12,284 bases of DNA from DYGT01 sp964607795 (GTDB lineage Bacteria > Patescibacteriota > Microgenomatia > UBA8517), in the NCBI GenBank assembly GCA_964607795.1, contig CAZSLA010000026.1, positions 1-12,284 on the forward strand. Reading direction: 5' to 3'. The notes beneath the pieces were generated by a model that had not been told where the DNA came from, did not search any database, and worked only from the letters and a program-made list of their open reading frames with translations. The position numbers and the translations under genes were made by a program. Below, in pieces: positions 4,681-12,284 of the stretch. The stretch's first letter is position 1. Each line of letters starts with the position of its first letter.

Positions 4681-7600
4681 CTGGAATTAAGTAAGCTTGC
4701 GATTTCGCGCGACAGGTTTTCCGACCAGTCAATCCTGAAGGGCAAGTCCATGTTTTTCCCGCTTGCTTCAAAAAGTATGGACACTGCGTGCTTGCCCGGG
4801 TTTTTAAGGAGAAGTTCCTTGAGCTCAAGAAGCTTTTCCTTGGTAATATTCCTGGGGACACTTATCAGGAGGGTGCCGTTTTTATCTCCCAGGGAGGCTT
4901 CGGTCTCCACAAGGTTAAGCAAAAGGGAAAGCTCATTTTCGCGGTTATCGAGTTTGCCCGTGATCAAAATGGGCTTGTAATCGCTCCAGATGGCCTTGGT
5001 TTCGGCATAGATTTTGGGGAAAATGACCACGTTTACCGAACCGCTTTCATCCTCTACCTGGGCAAAAGCCATTTCCGCGCCCGTTTTTCTGGTCGTAACC
5101 ACCCGCATGTCGCGCACTACGCAGGCAATTTTGGCCAGGCCTATGTCCGGCAGCTCTTCAAAACTTAGGTCCTTGATAGCGTGGGTGCGGTGCGGGATGA
5201 GCGCTGCTATGACTTCGCGCAAGGGCTTGGCGGACAAAGAAAAGCCCAGAAGCTCCTTTTCCAGACCCTCAAGCTCCTCATCCGGAAATTCATGTACATT
5301 GGAAACTATTTTTTGGATGTTTTGGCCGGCTTCCACTTTTTTTTCTTCGGCTGTGGAAAATAAATCCTGCTGGCCTTTGAGCCCGGTCGGTTTGAGCCGG
5401 CTTCGGATCTCATCTAAAGAAGTAAGAAGCGCTGCGCGATTGCCAAAAGAAGAGAGGGCCCCAACTTTGATTAGGCTTTCCACAACACGTTTGTTGGCTT
5501 TTCTGGAATCCACGCGGGTTAAAAAATCGGCAAAGGAATTAAATGGCCGCTCGCGCCTGGCATCCAAAATTGCGTTTACCGCATTCTCTCCCACGTTTTT
5601 GATGGCGGATAAACCAAAGCGTATGGCTTTTTTGTCCAAAGAATCGGCATCATTAATGATCGTGAATCCCGTGTCGCTTTCGTTGATGTCCGGCGGCAGC
5701 ACCTTGATGCCCATTCTGCGGCATTCGTTGATTGCCGAGGAGATTTTGTCTGTGTCATTGCTTTCTGCGGTCAGAAGAGCCGCCATATATTCAACCGGAA
5801 AATTAGCCTTCATATAAGCCGTTTGGTAGGCCACAAATCCGTAGGATGCAGAATGGGCCTTGTTAAAGCCATAGCCCTGAAAAGGTTCAAAGAGTTTCCA
5901 AAGTTTTTCGGCATCTTCTCGGCTCATGTTGGAATACTCCATACAACCTTCGACAAAGCGCACATGCTGTCGTGCCATTTCCTCGGGAATTTTTTTACCA
6001 ACTGCTTTTCTGAATTTATCCACTTCTTCCCAATCATAACCCGCAACCTCAAGGGCTGTGTATAAAAGATCGTCCTGATATACAAGGACTCCAAGCGACT
6101 TGTCCAAAAATTTCTCCATTTTGGGGTGAAAGTATTCCACTTTTTTTTCACCGTTTTTGCGCTTGACATATTCGTCAATATTCATCATGGGACCCGGCCG
6201 GTAAAGGGCAATCATAAGCATAATATCTTCGATTTTTTCCGGCCTAAGATCCACAAGGTAACGCGTCATACCAGAACCTGAAAGTTGAAATACACCCATG
6301 GTTTCGCCTCGGCTGAGCATCTCGTAAGTTTTTTTATCGTCAAGGGGAAGGTCTCCTATATCAATGACCTGGCCGGTAGACAGATGGACGCGCTCAACAG
6401 CCTCGTGCAAAATAGACAGATTTCGGATTCCCAAAACATCAAGCTTCACAAGCCCTACATCCTCAACCGCGTGCATCTCATATTGAGTAATAAGTTTTTT
6501 TTCTTCTGAGGTGTCTATTTGAAGCGGGGTAAAGTCGGTGAGGTCAGTGGGCGAAATGACCACGCCCCCGGCATGGACCGATACATGTCGGGCATTGCCT
6601 TCGATTTCGCGCGCCAAATCAATAATTTTTTTGGCATCTTTATTTTCTTCATATAGTTTTCGAAGCTCCTGATTTTCCTCAAGAGCCCTTTTAATGGTCA
6701 TAGGAAAGCCCTGGGAGCCCATTGGAATGAGTTTAGAAATCCTGTCCCCCATCTCATATGGGTAGCCCAAAACGCGGGCGATATCACGCACGCTGCCGCG
6801 GGCAAGCATTCGCCCGAAAGTACAAATCTGGGCAACCTTTTTCTCTCCGTATTTTTCAATCAAATAATGGATCATCTCGCCCCTTTTGTCGTCCGCAATG
6901 TCAAGATCAATATCCGGGGCGCTGGGGCGGTATGGGTTTAAAAAGCGCTCAAAGGGCAAGTGAAAGCGGATGGGATCAACGGTGGTGATGCCCAAGACAT
7001 ACGAAGCTAAAGACCCGGCCACTGAGCCGCGGATGTTGATCGGGATCCGCCTTTTCCTGGCCCAGTAAGCCATGTCCTGATAAATCAAAAAATAGGCGGA
7101 ATAGCCTTTAGTGATAATGACCTCAAGCTCATAGTCAAGTCGTTTTTGCAGCTCAGGAGTTATCTTGCCATAGCGCCATTTCAGCCCCTTCTCCGCCTTT
7201 TGCCGCAGGACTTGGTCGGCGCTTTTGCCTTCGGGTAAATCAACCTTAGGGAAAAAGTAGGTGCCGAGGGTAATTTCCAGATTACATTTTTCAGAGAGCT
7301 TTGTGGTGTTACTCACTGCCTCGGGCAAGTCGCTAAAGATTTCGTACATTTCCTCGGGAGAAGTTATGTAATAGGACGGCGTGTCCACAAAACGGAGTCT
7401 GTGGATATCGCTTACTTCTTTGCCTGTAGCCACGCACACCAAAGCATCCTGGGCGACGGCGTCCTCCTTTTTGATATAGTGGGCGTCGTTGGTGGCAATC
7501 ATAGGGATGCCATATTCACGGCTTAATTTAATAATATTCTCATTGATGATTTTTTCATTGTCGGCCATGCCCAAAAGCTCGTGCTTGATTTCTGTGTTTT

Positions 7601-8153
7601 CGGCATTTTGGGCGTGCTGGGCATAAAAATGCCTTTGAACTTCCAAGTAATAATCGTCGTCGAAAACATCTAAATACCAATCAATCTTTTTTTTGGCGGC
7701 AGCATAATCTTTGTTGATTATGGCTTGGGCAACCTCACCCTGGGCGCAAGCAGAGGTGGCAATCAGGCCCTTGGCATATTTTTTGAGGGTTTCGTGATCA
7801 ATTCTCGGTTTATAATAATAACCTTCCAAATGAGCGATAGAACTCAGCCTCATGAGATTTTGGTACCCTTGTTTGTTTTTAGCAAGTAAGAGGAGATGGT
7901 GATTTTTCTGCTCGCCTTTTTGTTTGAGGCGTCTGTCTTCGGTAATGTAGGCTTCCATGCCCACAATAGGCCTGATTTCCTGAGCAGTCGCTTCTTTATA
8001 AAATTCGATCGCTCCGTACATTACGCCGTGATCCGTGATTGCCAGACTGTCCATGCCAAGCTCTTTGATGTAACTGATTAGTTTTTTGATTTTACTAAGC
8101 CCGTCCAAAAGCGAATATTCTGTGTGCACATGCAGGTGGACAAAGTCGCTCAT
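4677..8153 (-). CDS. dnaE: DNA polymerase III subunit alpha (replicative polymerase)
   Basis: The 1158 aa catalytic subunit of the replicase. The N-terminal PHP domain begins FVHLHVHTEYSLLDG, with further likely metal ligands at D41/H42 (TDHG), E67, H85/H86 and D223/H225 (TNDAHY). The polymerase catalytic aspartates are D416 and D418 in APDIDLDIADD, and D572 in KLDVLG; each matches an E. coli catalytic site (D401, D403, D555). Fingers motifs YRPGPM and GYGFNKAHSASYGFVAYQTA are present. QQDLF at 928-932 fits the beta-clamp-binding consensus, where E. coli has QADMF. An OB fold (about residues 1000-1090) and a small C-terminal domain follow. Length and motifs are those of DnaE, not PolC. It has its own promoter, and its end carries the rplS -35 box. 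The start is supported by the family N-terminus and promoter position. Confidence 0.98.
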   Translation of the reverse strand: MSDFVHLHVHTEYSLLDGLSKIKKLISYIKELGMDSLAITDHGVMYGAIEFYKEATAQEIRPIVGMEAYITEDRRLKQKGEQKNHHLLLLAKNKQGYQNLMRLSSIAHLEGYYYKPRIDHETLKKYAKGLIATSACAQGEVAQAIINKDYAAAKKKIDWYLDVFDDDYYLEVQRHFYAQHAQNAENTEIKHELLGMADNEKIINENIIKLSREYGIPMIATNDAHYIKKEDAVAQDALVCVATGKEVSDIHRLRFVDTPSYYITSPEEMYEIFSDLPEAVSNTTKLSEKCNLEITLGTYFFPKVDLPEGKSADQVLRQKAEKGLKWRYGKITPELQKRLDYELEVIITKGYSAYFLIYQDMAYWARKRRIPINIRGSVAGSLASYVLGITTVDPIRFHLPFERFLNPYRPSAPDIDLDIADDKRGEMIHYLIEKYGEKKVAQICTFGRMLARGSVRDIARVLGYPYEMGDRISKLIPMGSQGFPMTIKRALEENQELRKLYEENKDAKKIIDLAREIEGNARHVSVHAGGVVISPTDLTDFTPLQIDTSEEKKLITQYEMHAVEDVGLVKLDVLGIRNLSILHEAVERVHLSTGQVIDIGDLPLDDKKTYEMLSRGETMGVFQLSGSGMTRYLVDLRPEKIEDIMLMIALYRPGPMMNIDEYVKRKNGEKKVEYFHPKMEKFLDKSLGVLVYQDDLLYTALEVAGYDWEEVDKFRKAVGKKIPEEMARQHVRFVEGCMEYSNMSREDAEKLWKLFEPFQGYGFNKAHSASYGFVAYQTAYMKANFPVEYMAALLTAESNDTDKISSAINECRRMGIKVLPPDINESDTGFTIINDADSLDKKAIRFGLSAIKNVGENAVNAILDARRERPFNSFADFLTRVDSRKANKRVVESLIKVGALSSFGNRAALLTSLDEIRSRLKPTGLKGQQDLFSTAEEKKVEAGQNIQKIVSNVHEFPDEELEGLEKELLGFSLSAKPLREVIAALIPHRTHAIKDLSFEELPDIGLAKIACVVRDMRVVTTRKTGAEMAFAQVEDESGSVNVVIFPKIYAETKAIWSDYKPILITGKLDNRENELSLLLNLVETEASLGDKNGTLLISVPRNITKEKLLELKELLLKNPGKHAVSILFEASGKNMDLPFRIDWSENLSREIASLLNSS

Positions 8154-8159
8154 GGTTCT

Positions 8160-8168
8160 ATTTTAGCA
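8160..8168 (-). promoter_or_regulatory. Extended -10 promoter of dnaE, predicted leaderless
   Basis: TGC-TAAAAT is an extended -10 (TGn plus a near-consensus box at 8160-8165) ending 6 nt before the dnaE ATG. A convincing -35 is not seen 16-18 bp upstream, as is common for extended -10 promoters. Transcription would start at the ATG. Confidence 0.6.
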
Positions 8169-8199
8169 AAAAAAATAAGCCAGGCCTATCGAGGTTTGG
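8168..8199 (-). terminator. Weak intrinsic terminator candidate after gatB
   Basis: In the 137 bp spacer between gatB and dnaE, the minus strand has CCA..CCT-CGAT-AGG..TGG (two 3 bp stems around a 2x2 internal loop) followed by CTTA and eight T residues. The stem is weak, and the T tract runs into the dnaE -10. The remainder of the spacer (8200-8290) is AT-rich, with no clear signal seen. Confidence 0.3.
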
Positions 8200-8290
8200 G
8201 AGCTCTTTAAGGACTGGTTAATTTATGCTTAGTCGTACAAATTAGGAGTGTTGAGATATGCTTGATTATGCCCTATTGGGTGAATTACTA

Positions 8291-9622
8291 TTAATTTATT
8301 GTTTTTTTATTGAGTTCTTCTTGTAAAACAGTTTGAATAATTTTTATTTCACCCTTGCCTTTTAATTCCTTTTGCACTTGCCCGATTAAAAAGCCAATCA
8401 CCTGAGTTTTTCCTGTTTGATAATCCAAAACTGCTTTGGGGTTTGTGGCCACGGCTTTGGCAACTGCATTTTGAACCTCATCAGCCTTTGCATAGTTTTT
8501 TTTGTGAAGCTTTAAAAGTTTTGTCACCAGACCCGCAGGTTCAGGGTATTTTTCATCTATGTTTTGGTTAACCATGACACGGGCAAGCTCAAGCGGGGAA
8601 ATTTGCTGCTTAGCCGCGTGGTCCAGGGCGGCATCAAAATATTCGGCGCGGGCGGGGCTTGAAACTAAGGTCTCTATGTAATGTTCCGAAAGCCCAAGCT
8701 TTTTCCAGCGCTTTATTTTTGCAGCCGGAAGCTCAGGCATGGTTGCTCTCAATTCGGCAAGTAAATTAGTATCTACCGTCACCGGCGGCAGATCCGGCTC
8801 GGGGAAATAGCGGTAATCTTGGGCTTCTTCTTTGCTTCTTTGCGTAAAGGTGGTGTTTTGCTCTTCACTAAAGCCGCGGGTTTCCTGCTTGGGGGTTTTA
8901 CCGTCTTGTAAAATTTTTTTCTGGCGGTCAATTTCGGCACTCAAAGCCTTGGCAAGATATTTAAACGAGTTGATGTTTTTAAGCTCAACTTTATATGCCG
9001 GTAAGCCCATTTGTTTCTCCCGAAGCGAGATATTTGCCTCCAGGCGCATACTGCCTTTTTCCATGTCCGCATCGGAAATTTTTAAGTAGCGCACTATAAG
9101 CTGCATCTCTTTTAGAAATTCAATAACGCCCTCTATCTCCGAAAAATCGGGCTCAGTGACCATCTCCACCAGAGGGACGCCGGAGCGGTTATAATCCACC
9201 AGGCTCACCTTTTTTTGCCCCAAACTTTGGTGCACCAGTTTGCCGGTGTCTTCTTCCAGATGGATGCGTTTGATGCGAACGGTTTTTTGCTGGGAAAGAC
9301 TAAAGCTTCCACCCCTGCAAAAAGGTAAATCATACTGACTTATCTGATAACCCTTAGGTAGGTCCGGATAAAAATAATGCTTGCGGTCAAACTTGGAAAA
9401 AGGGGCAATCTCAGAGCCAAGGGCAAGGCCAAGCTTGAGTGTACTGAGGATAGCTTCGCCGTTTGCGAAAGGCAAAGCCCCGGGCAGCCCCAAACACACG
9501 GGGCAAATTTGAGTATTGGGCTTTTGGGCAAAGTGATTGGAACTGCAGCGACAAAACATTTTGGTTTTAGTCGCAAGCTCAACGTGGACCTCAAGACCGA
9601 TGACTGGAATTAATTTTTTCAT
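8291..9622 (-). CDS. gatB: Asp-tRNA(Asn)/Glu-tRNA(Gln) amidotransferase subunit B
   Basis: GatB activates the misacylated aminoacyl group by phosphorylation and receives ammonia from GatA to make Gln-tRNA(Gln) or Asn-tRNA(Asn). The protein is 443 aa, slightly under the usual 475 or so. Family marks: VIGLEVHVEL at 7-16; a four-cysteine zinc site C24, C26, C40, C43 (the zinc form of the family); KFDRKHYFYPDLPKGYQISQ; HLEEDTGK at 121-128; VDYNRSGVPLVEMVTEPD at 142-159; and KVELKNINSF. The C-terminal tail and YqeY-like domain end with GFLIGQVQKELKGKGE. The ATG overlaps the stop of the MFS gene (ATGA), implying translational coupling. No separate promoter or Shine-Dalgarno is seen. With gatA two genes upstream, the organism probably makes Gln-tRNA and/or Asn-tRNA indirectly. 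Confidence 0.97.
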   Translation of the reverse strand: MKKLIPVIGLEVHVELATKTKMFCRCSSNHFAQKPNTQICPVCLGLPGALPFANGEAILSTLKLGLALGSEIAPFSKFDRKHYFYPDLPKGYQISQYDLPFCRGGSFSLSQQKTVRIKRIHLEEDTGKLVHQSLGQKKVSLVDYNRSGVPLVEMVTEPDFSEIEGVIEFLKEMQLIVRYLKISDADMEKGSMRLEANISLREKQMGLPAYKVELKNINSFKYLAKALSAEIDRQKKILQDGKTPKQETRGFSEEQNTTFTQRSKEEAQDYRYFPEPDLPPVTVDTNLLAELRATMPELPAAKIKRWKKLGLSEHYIETLVSSPARAEYFDAALDHAAKQQISPLELARVMVNQNIDEKYPEPAGLVTKLLKLHKKNYAKADEVQNAVAKAVATNPKAVLDYQTGKTQVIGFLIGQVQKELKGKGEIKIIQTVLQEELNKKTIN

Positions 9623-10857
9623 AGTTTGACGCGTACAATTTGATTATATTTTAACCTGATAACAATAAGTCCGAGTCCCATGGCCGCAAACATTACTCTG
9701 GGGCCGAAAAGCTCGGTGATGGTTGCTGAAAACATTAAGGGAAAGACGGTTGCGACCGTAGTTAAAAACCAGGAATTACCAAAGACCCGCCCGAGCATTT
9801 TTTCCGGCGTTGATACTTGCAGGTGTGTCTGGGCGGGGATGAAAATGCCGATGAAGCTTAAGCCCGCAAGAACAAATAAGGCAATGGACATGACAAGCCG
9901 GAGCAAGGGGGACATGTATGGCACTACAAATATCAGGATGCCAAAGCCAGCAGCCAAAATGGTGAGAGCGTGCTTGGCAACGGTTGATTTCGTGTGTGAT
10001 TTAAGGAGTTTCGGCACTAAAATGATGCCCGCGGTAGCACCCAGACCCGCTGGTGCAACCATGGCAATGCCCGAATAATTAGGGTTGATTTTGACAATTG
10101 AGTTGGCAATCGCCGGAAGATTGACGAATACCACGGCGAGTGATGCTTGCAGGCCCGCTATGGTCACAAACGGCAGCCAAACATCCTTGTTGTTTTTGAT
10201 ATAGACAAAGCCCTCCAAAACATCGTACAAATACAGGCGGATCCGTTGGCCGAGGTTCCCTGCTCTTTGCTCTTTGTTTTTGGGCCCCAGGCTGGGTAGC
10301 CTGTAGACACTAACAAAAGCAATAGCCAGGCATGCGGCGGCAAACAAAAAGCCGCTTTGGTAGCCAAAAAATTCACCCACCAAGCCCGACAGGCCTGAGC
10401 CCAAAACCAGGGCTACTTGATAAGTTGCCAAAAAAAGGCCGTTGGCCTGGGGTAAAAATTTCTTTTGGACCAGTACAGGCAGGCTTGCCACTTCGGAGGG
10501 GATATAAAGTTGGTTTAAAAGCGAATATACAAGGACCACCCCGTAAGCCAAAAAAACAAAGTCTGCATAAAAAAAGGAAAAGACTGCCAAAATTAAAGCC
10601 TGGGAGGCATTGGTTGCCATCAGAAGCTTTTTCTTGTCCACAAGGTCCACAAATACCGCAGCCAAAGGACCGATAAGGATGGCAGGCAAAATATACACCA
10701 GCCAGACCATGCTGGTTGCCAGGGTTGATTGGGTTTCCTCAAAAACAATGAGGATGACCAGAAAATTCAAGGTATGAATAGAAATCTGGGATAGAAACTG
10801 GGATAGCCACAGGGCCAGAAAGGATTTTTTTGTCAGCAAACTTTTATAGTCACCCAT
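9619..10857 (-). CDS. MFS transporter, exporter-like (EntS/MFS_3 type)
   Basis: A 412 aa membrane protein with about 11-12 hydrophobic segments across its length. VFVDLVDKKKLLMATN near residue 70, between the predicted second and third membrane segments, is the motif-A loop of the major facilitator superfamily. IYIPSEVASLPVLV-like wording (seen as LYIPSEVASLPVLVQKKFLP), the central basic loop (PSLGPKNKEQRAGNLGQRIR), and FIGIFIPAQTHLQVSTPEKMLGRVFG in the second half resemble EntS-like and macrolide-efflux-like MFS proteins. Substrate and direction are unknown; exporter is inferred from family resemblance. The ATG directly follows the gatA TAA with no spacer, and its TGA overlaps the gatB ATG, so it is locked into the amidotransferase operon. 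Codon and base composition look like the neighbours by eye, with no mobile-element signs. Confidence 0.85.
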   Translation of the reverse strand: MGDYKSLLTKKSFLALWLSQFLSQISIHTLNFLVILIVFEETQSTLATSMVWLVYILPAILIGPLAAVFVDLVDKKKLLMATNASQALILAVFSFFYADFVFLAYGVVLVYSLLNQLYIPSEVASLPVLVQKKFLPQANGLFLATYQVALVLGSGLSGLVGEFFGYQSGFLFAAACLAIAFVSVYRLPSLGPKNKEQRAGNLGQRIRLYLYDVLEGFVYIKNNKDVWLPFVTIAGLQASLAVVFVNLPAIANSIVKINPNYSGIAMVAPAGLGATAGIILVPKLLKSHTKSTVAKHALTILAAGFGILIFVVPYMSPLLRLVMSIALFVLAGLSFIGIFIPAQTHLQVSTPEKMLGRVFGNSWFLTTVATVFPLMFSATITELFGPRVMFAAMGLGLIVIRLKYNQIVRVKL

Positions 10858-12261
10858 TTATAAAATTGCCTTTCTGGTGTGCCAGGAAGTTTGGTCTTGG
10901 TATTTGGCTGCTAGATTCAAAAGCGTGGTTTCGGAAAACCTTGGCCCCATAAGTTGAAAACCCACGGGCAGGCCTTTTTGAGTAAAGCCCGCGGGAATTG
11001 CTAGTGCCGGGATGCCCACCAGGTTTGCCGTGACAGTAAAAATATCTGATAAATACATCTTTAAAGGATCTTGAACTTTTTCGCCGATTTTAAATGCAGG
11101 TGTGGGAGCCACGGGCGTTAAAATAAAATCTACCTTGTCAAGGGCGGCCTTAATTTCTGCGGCGATGATGCTTCGCACCTTCATAGCCTTGAGATAATAC
11201 GCGTCGTAATAGCCCGCGGACAAAACATAACTCCCAAGCATAATCCTTCTTTTGGCTTCGGCTGAAAATGCCGAGCGATCTTGCCCATAGCGCACGCCGT
11301 CGTAGCGTGCAAGATTTGAGGAAACCTCGGCCGGCTGAATGATGTAATAAACCGCGATGCCATAGCTTGTGTGAGGTAGAGAAATTTCCATAAGCTCATG
11401 GCCCATGTTTTGATAAAGCTCGGCAGCCTCCTCAACAATCGTTTTTACCTCGGCATCAAGTCCTGCTCCAAAATACTCCTTGGGCAGGCCGATTTTAAGT
11501 TTATCAGGTAATTTTTTGACCTCGCCTTGACAGGCATTGCTGTCATAGCCATCCGGGCCTTTGAGAGCATCAAAGACAGTGTTTACGTCTTGGGCGCTTT
11601 GACCGAAAATGCCCACCGTATCCAGTGAGGACGCCATGGCAATCACACCATAGCGTGAGATAGCCCCGTAGGTGGGCTTAAGCCCCACCAAGTTGGTGAA
11701 ACTAGCAGGCTGGCGCACCGAACCACCCGTGTCGGTTCCCAGAGCAAACAGGGAAAAGCGTGCAGCAACAGCTGCCGCCGAGCCACTCGATGAGCCCCCT
11801 GTAACATACGAACGGTCAAAAGGATTGCGCGTAACTTCAAAATCAGTGTTTTCCCCGCTTGCCCCATGGGCCCAGGCATCTTGGTTGAGCTTGGCAAGGG
11901 TGATGGCGCCTGCATCCTCCATCCTCTTTATGGCTGTGGCAGTATATTGAGCCTTGTAATCGGCCAATACTTTTGAGCCTGCGGTTGTGCGCACGCCTTC
12001 CTTTAAAAACATATCCTTATAGCCCAGGACCGCACCTAAAAGCGGATAGCTTTTCAAGGCCTCCGCTCCAAGCTCAGCAATAATCCTGTCTACCTTTTTT
12101 GCCTGGGCATAGGCAAGTTCAGCTGTTAGCGTAAGAATTTTTTTGATGTTGGAATAAAAGGCGTTATTCCGCTGGATATATTGATAAACAAGTTCAACTG
12201 CGGAGTATTTTTTATTGATAATCGTAGCATGAATTGTTTGAGGATCATTATGGATTTCTAT
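10858..12261 (-). CDS. gatA: Asp-tRNA(Asn)/Glu-tRNA(Gln) amidotransferase subunit A; start codon unresolved
   Basis: GatA is the amidase-signature subunit that releases ammonia from glutamine and channels it to GatB. The Ser-cisSer-Lys triad is intact: K82 (GYKD), S157 (GGSSSGSAAAVAA) and S181 (TDTGGSVRQPASF), numbered from 12261. All three sit exactly +3 from S. aureus K79/S154/S178. GLKPTYGAISRYGVIAMASS and SLDTVGIFG also fit. The homologous N-terminus (KKYSAVELVYQYIQ, then LTAELAYAQAKKVD) lies upstream of 12057, the first TTG in frame. No ATG, GTG or TTG occurs in frame between 12057 and the stop at 12280-12282. Starting at ATA 12261, which overlaps the TAG of an upstream frame, gives 467 aa (the family is about 480). 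A rare start codon, a frameshift or a sequence error is possible. Gene identity is certain; only the 5' end is not. Confidence 0.9.
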   Translation of the reverse strand: MEIHNDPQTIHATIINKKYSAVELVYQYIQRNNAFYSNIKKILTLTAELAYAQAKKVDRIIAELGAEALKSYPLLGAVLGYKDMFLKEGVRTTAGSKVLADYKAQYTATAIKRMEDAGAITLAKLNQDAWAHGASGENTDFEVTRNPFDRSYVTGGSSSGSAAAVAARFSLFALGTDTGGSVRQPASFTNLVGLKPTYGAISRYGVIAMASSLDTVGIFGQSAQDVNTVFDALKGPDGYDSNACQGEVKKLPDKLKIGLPKEYFGAGLDAEVKTIVEEAAELYQNMGHELMEISLPHTSYGIAVYYIIQPAEVSSNLARYDGVRYGQDRSAFSAEAKRRIMLGSYVLSAGYYDAYYLKAMKVRSIIAAEIKAALDKVDFILTPVAPTPAFKIGEKVQDPLKMYLSDIFTVTANLVGIPALAIPAGFTQKGLPVGFQLMGPRFSETTLLNLAAKYQDQTSWHTRKAIL

Positions 12262-12284
12262 TCTGAGCTTTCTGTGGTTTTAAA
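12258..12284 (-). CDS. C-terminal tail of an upstream gene, possibly gatC (partial)
   Basis: A minus-strand frame enters from the right edge, reads FKTTESSE and stops at TAG (12258-12260), overlapping the proposed gatA start region. GatC, the small third amidotransferase subunit, is the expected neighbour, but eight residues cannot prove it. Confidence 0.3.
   Translation of the reverse strand, partial: FKTTESSE

Noticed and set aside
5014..5817. 267-codon plus-strand open frame inside dnaE
   Set aside because: It lies opposite strongly conserved DnaE codons, has low-complexity Ser/Arg-rich composition and no recognisable motif; an antisense shadow.
1..12284. CRISPR arrays, insertion sequences, phage or defence genes
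   Set aside because: No regularly spaced repeats, transposase, integrase or known defence domains were found. The phage-metallopeptidase-like protein is not by itself evidence of a prophage, since the family is widespread in CPR chromosomes.

Overview
The window looks like a piece of a streamlined bacterial chromosome. The most likely source is Patescibacteria (the Candidate Phyla Radiation, CPR), although no rRNA is present to settle this. The evidence is that every supportable gene lies on the minus strand and that genes are packed with 0-14 bp overlaps or gaps. The housekeeping proteins are short or minimal (RuvC 166 aa, a delta-like clamp-loader subunit of 223 aa, GatB 443 aa). Small proteins that I associate with CPR and archaeal genomes also occur: a free-standing EF-Tu-domain-2-like protein and a HELxH putative metallopeptidase. 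TGA is used as a stop in dnaE, rplS, the sugar phosphomutase gene and the MFS gene, so the UGA=Gly code of Gracilibacteria and Absconditabacteria does not apply.

Layout in transcription order, from the right edge to the left. (1) A translation-quality operon: the last codons of an upstream gene (possibly gatC), gatA, an MFS exporter-like gene, then gatB, joined by 0-4 bp junctions. GatA and GatB belong to the Asp-tRNA(Asn)/Glu-tRNA(Gln) amidotransferase; the exporter between them is out of place. (2) A 137 bp spacer holding a weak terminator candidate and a dnaE promoter. (3) dnaE, the replicative DNA polymerase III alpha subunit. (4) rplS (ribosomal protein L19) with its own promoter. (5) A tRNA gene behind a consensus sigma70 promoter, with an abnormal anticodon arm, followed directly by a 110 nt strongly self-complementary element. 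(6) A six-gene run: ruvC, the EF-Tu-like small protein, the metallopeptidase, the delta-like (holA) gene, phosphomannomutase/phosphoglucomutase, and a phosphoglucose/phosphomannose isomerase cut by the left edge. The last two form a small sugar-phosphate module (fructose-6-P, mannose-6-P, glucose-6-P and the 1-phosphates) feeding nucleotide-sugar synthesis.

Two expression traits recur. No Shine-Dalgarno motif is visible before any start. Where a gene has its own promoter (dnaE, rplS, ruvC), the -10 box ends only 6-7 nt before the ATG, which predicts leaderless mRNAs. The rplS and tRNA promoters place their -35 box on the stop codon of the preceding gene.

No phage genes, insertion sequences, CRISPR arrays or toxin-antitoxin pairs were seen. 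The most unusual part is about 4061-4257: the odd tRNA plus the adjoining inverted-repeat element. The missing standard start of gatA is also notable.
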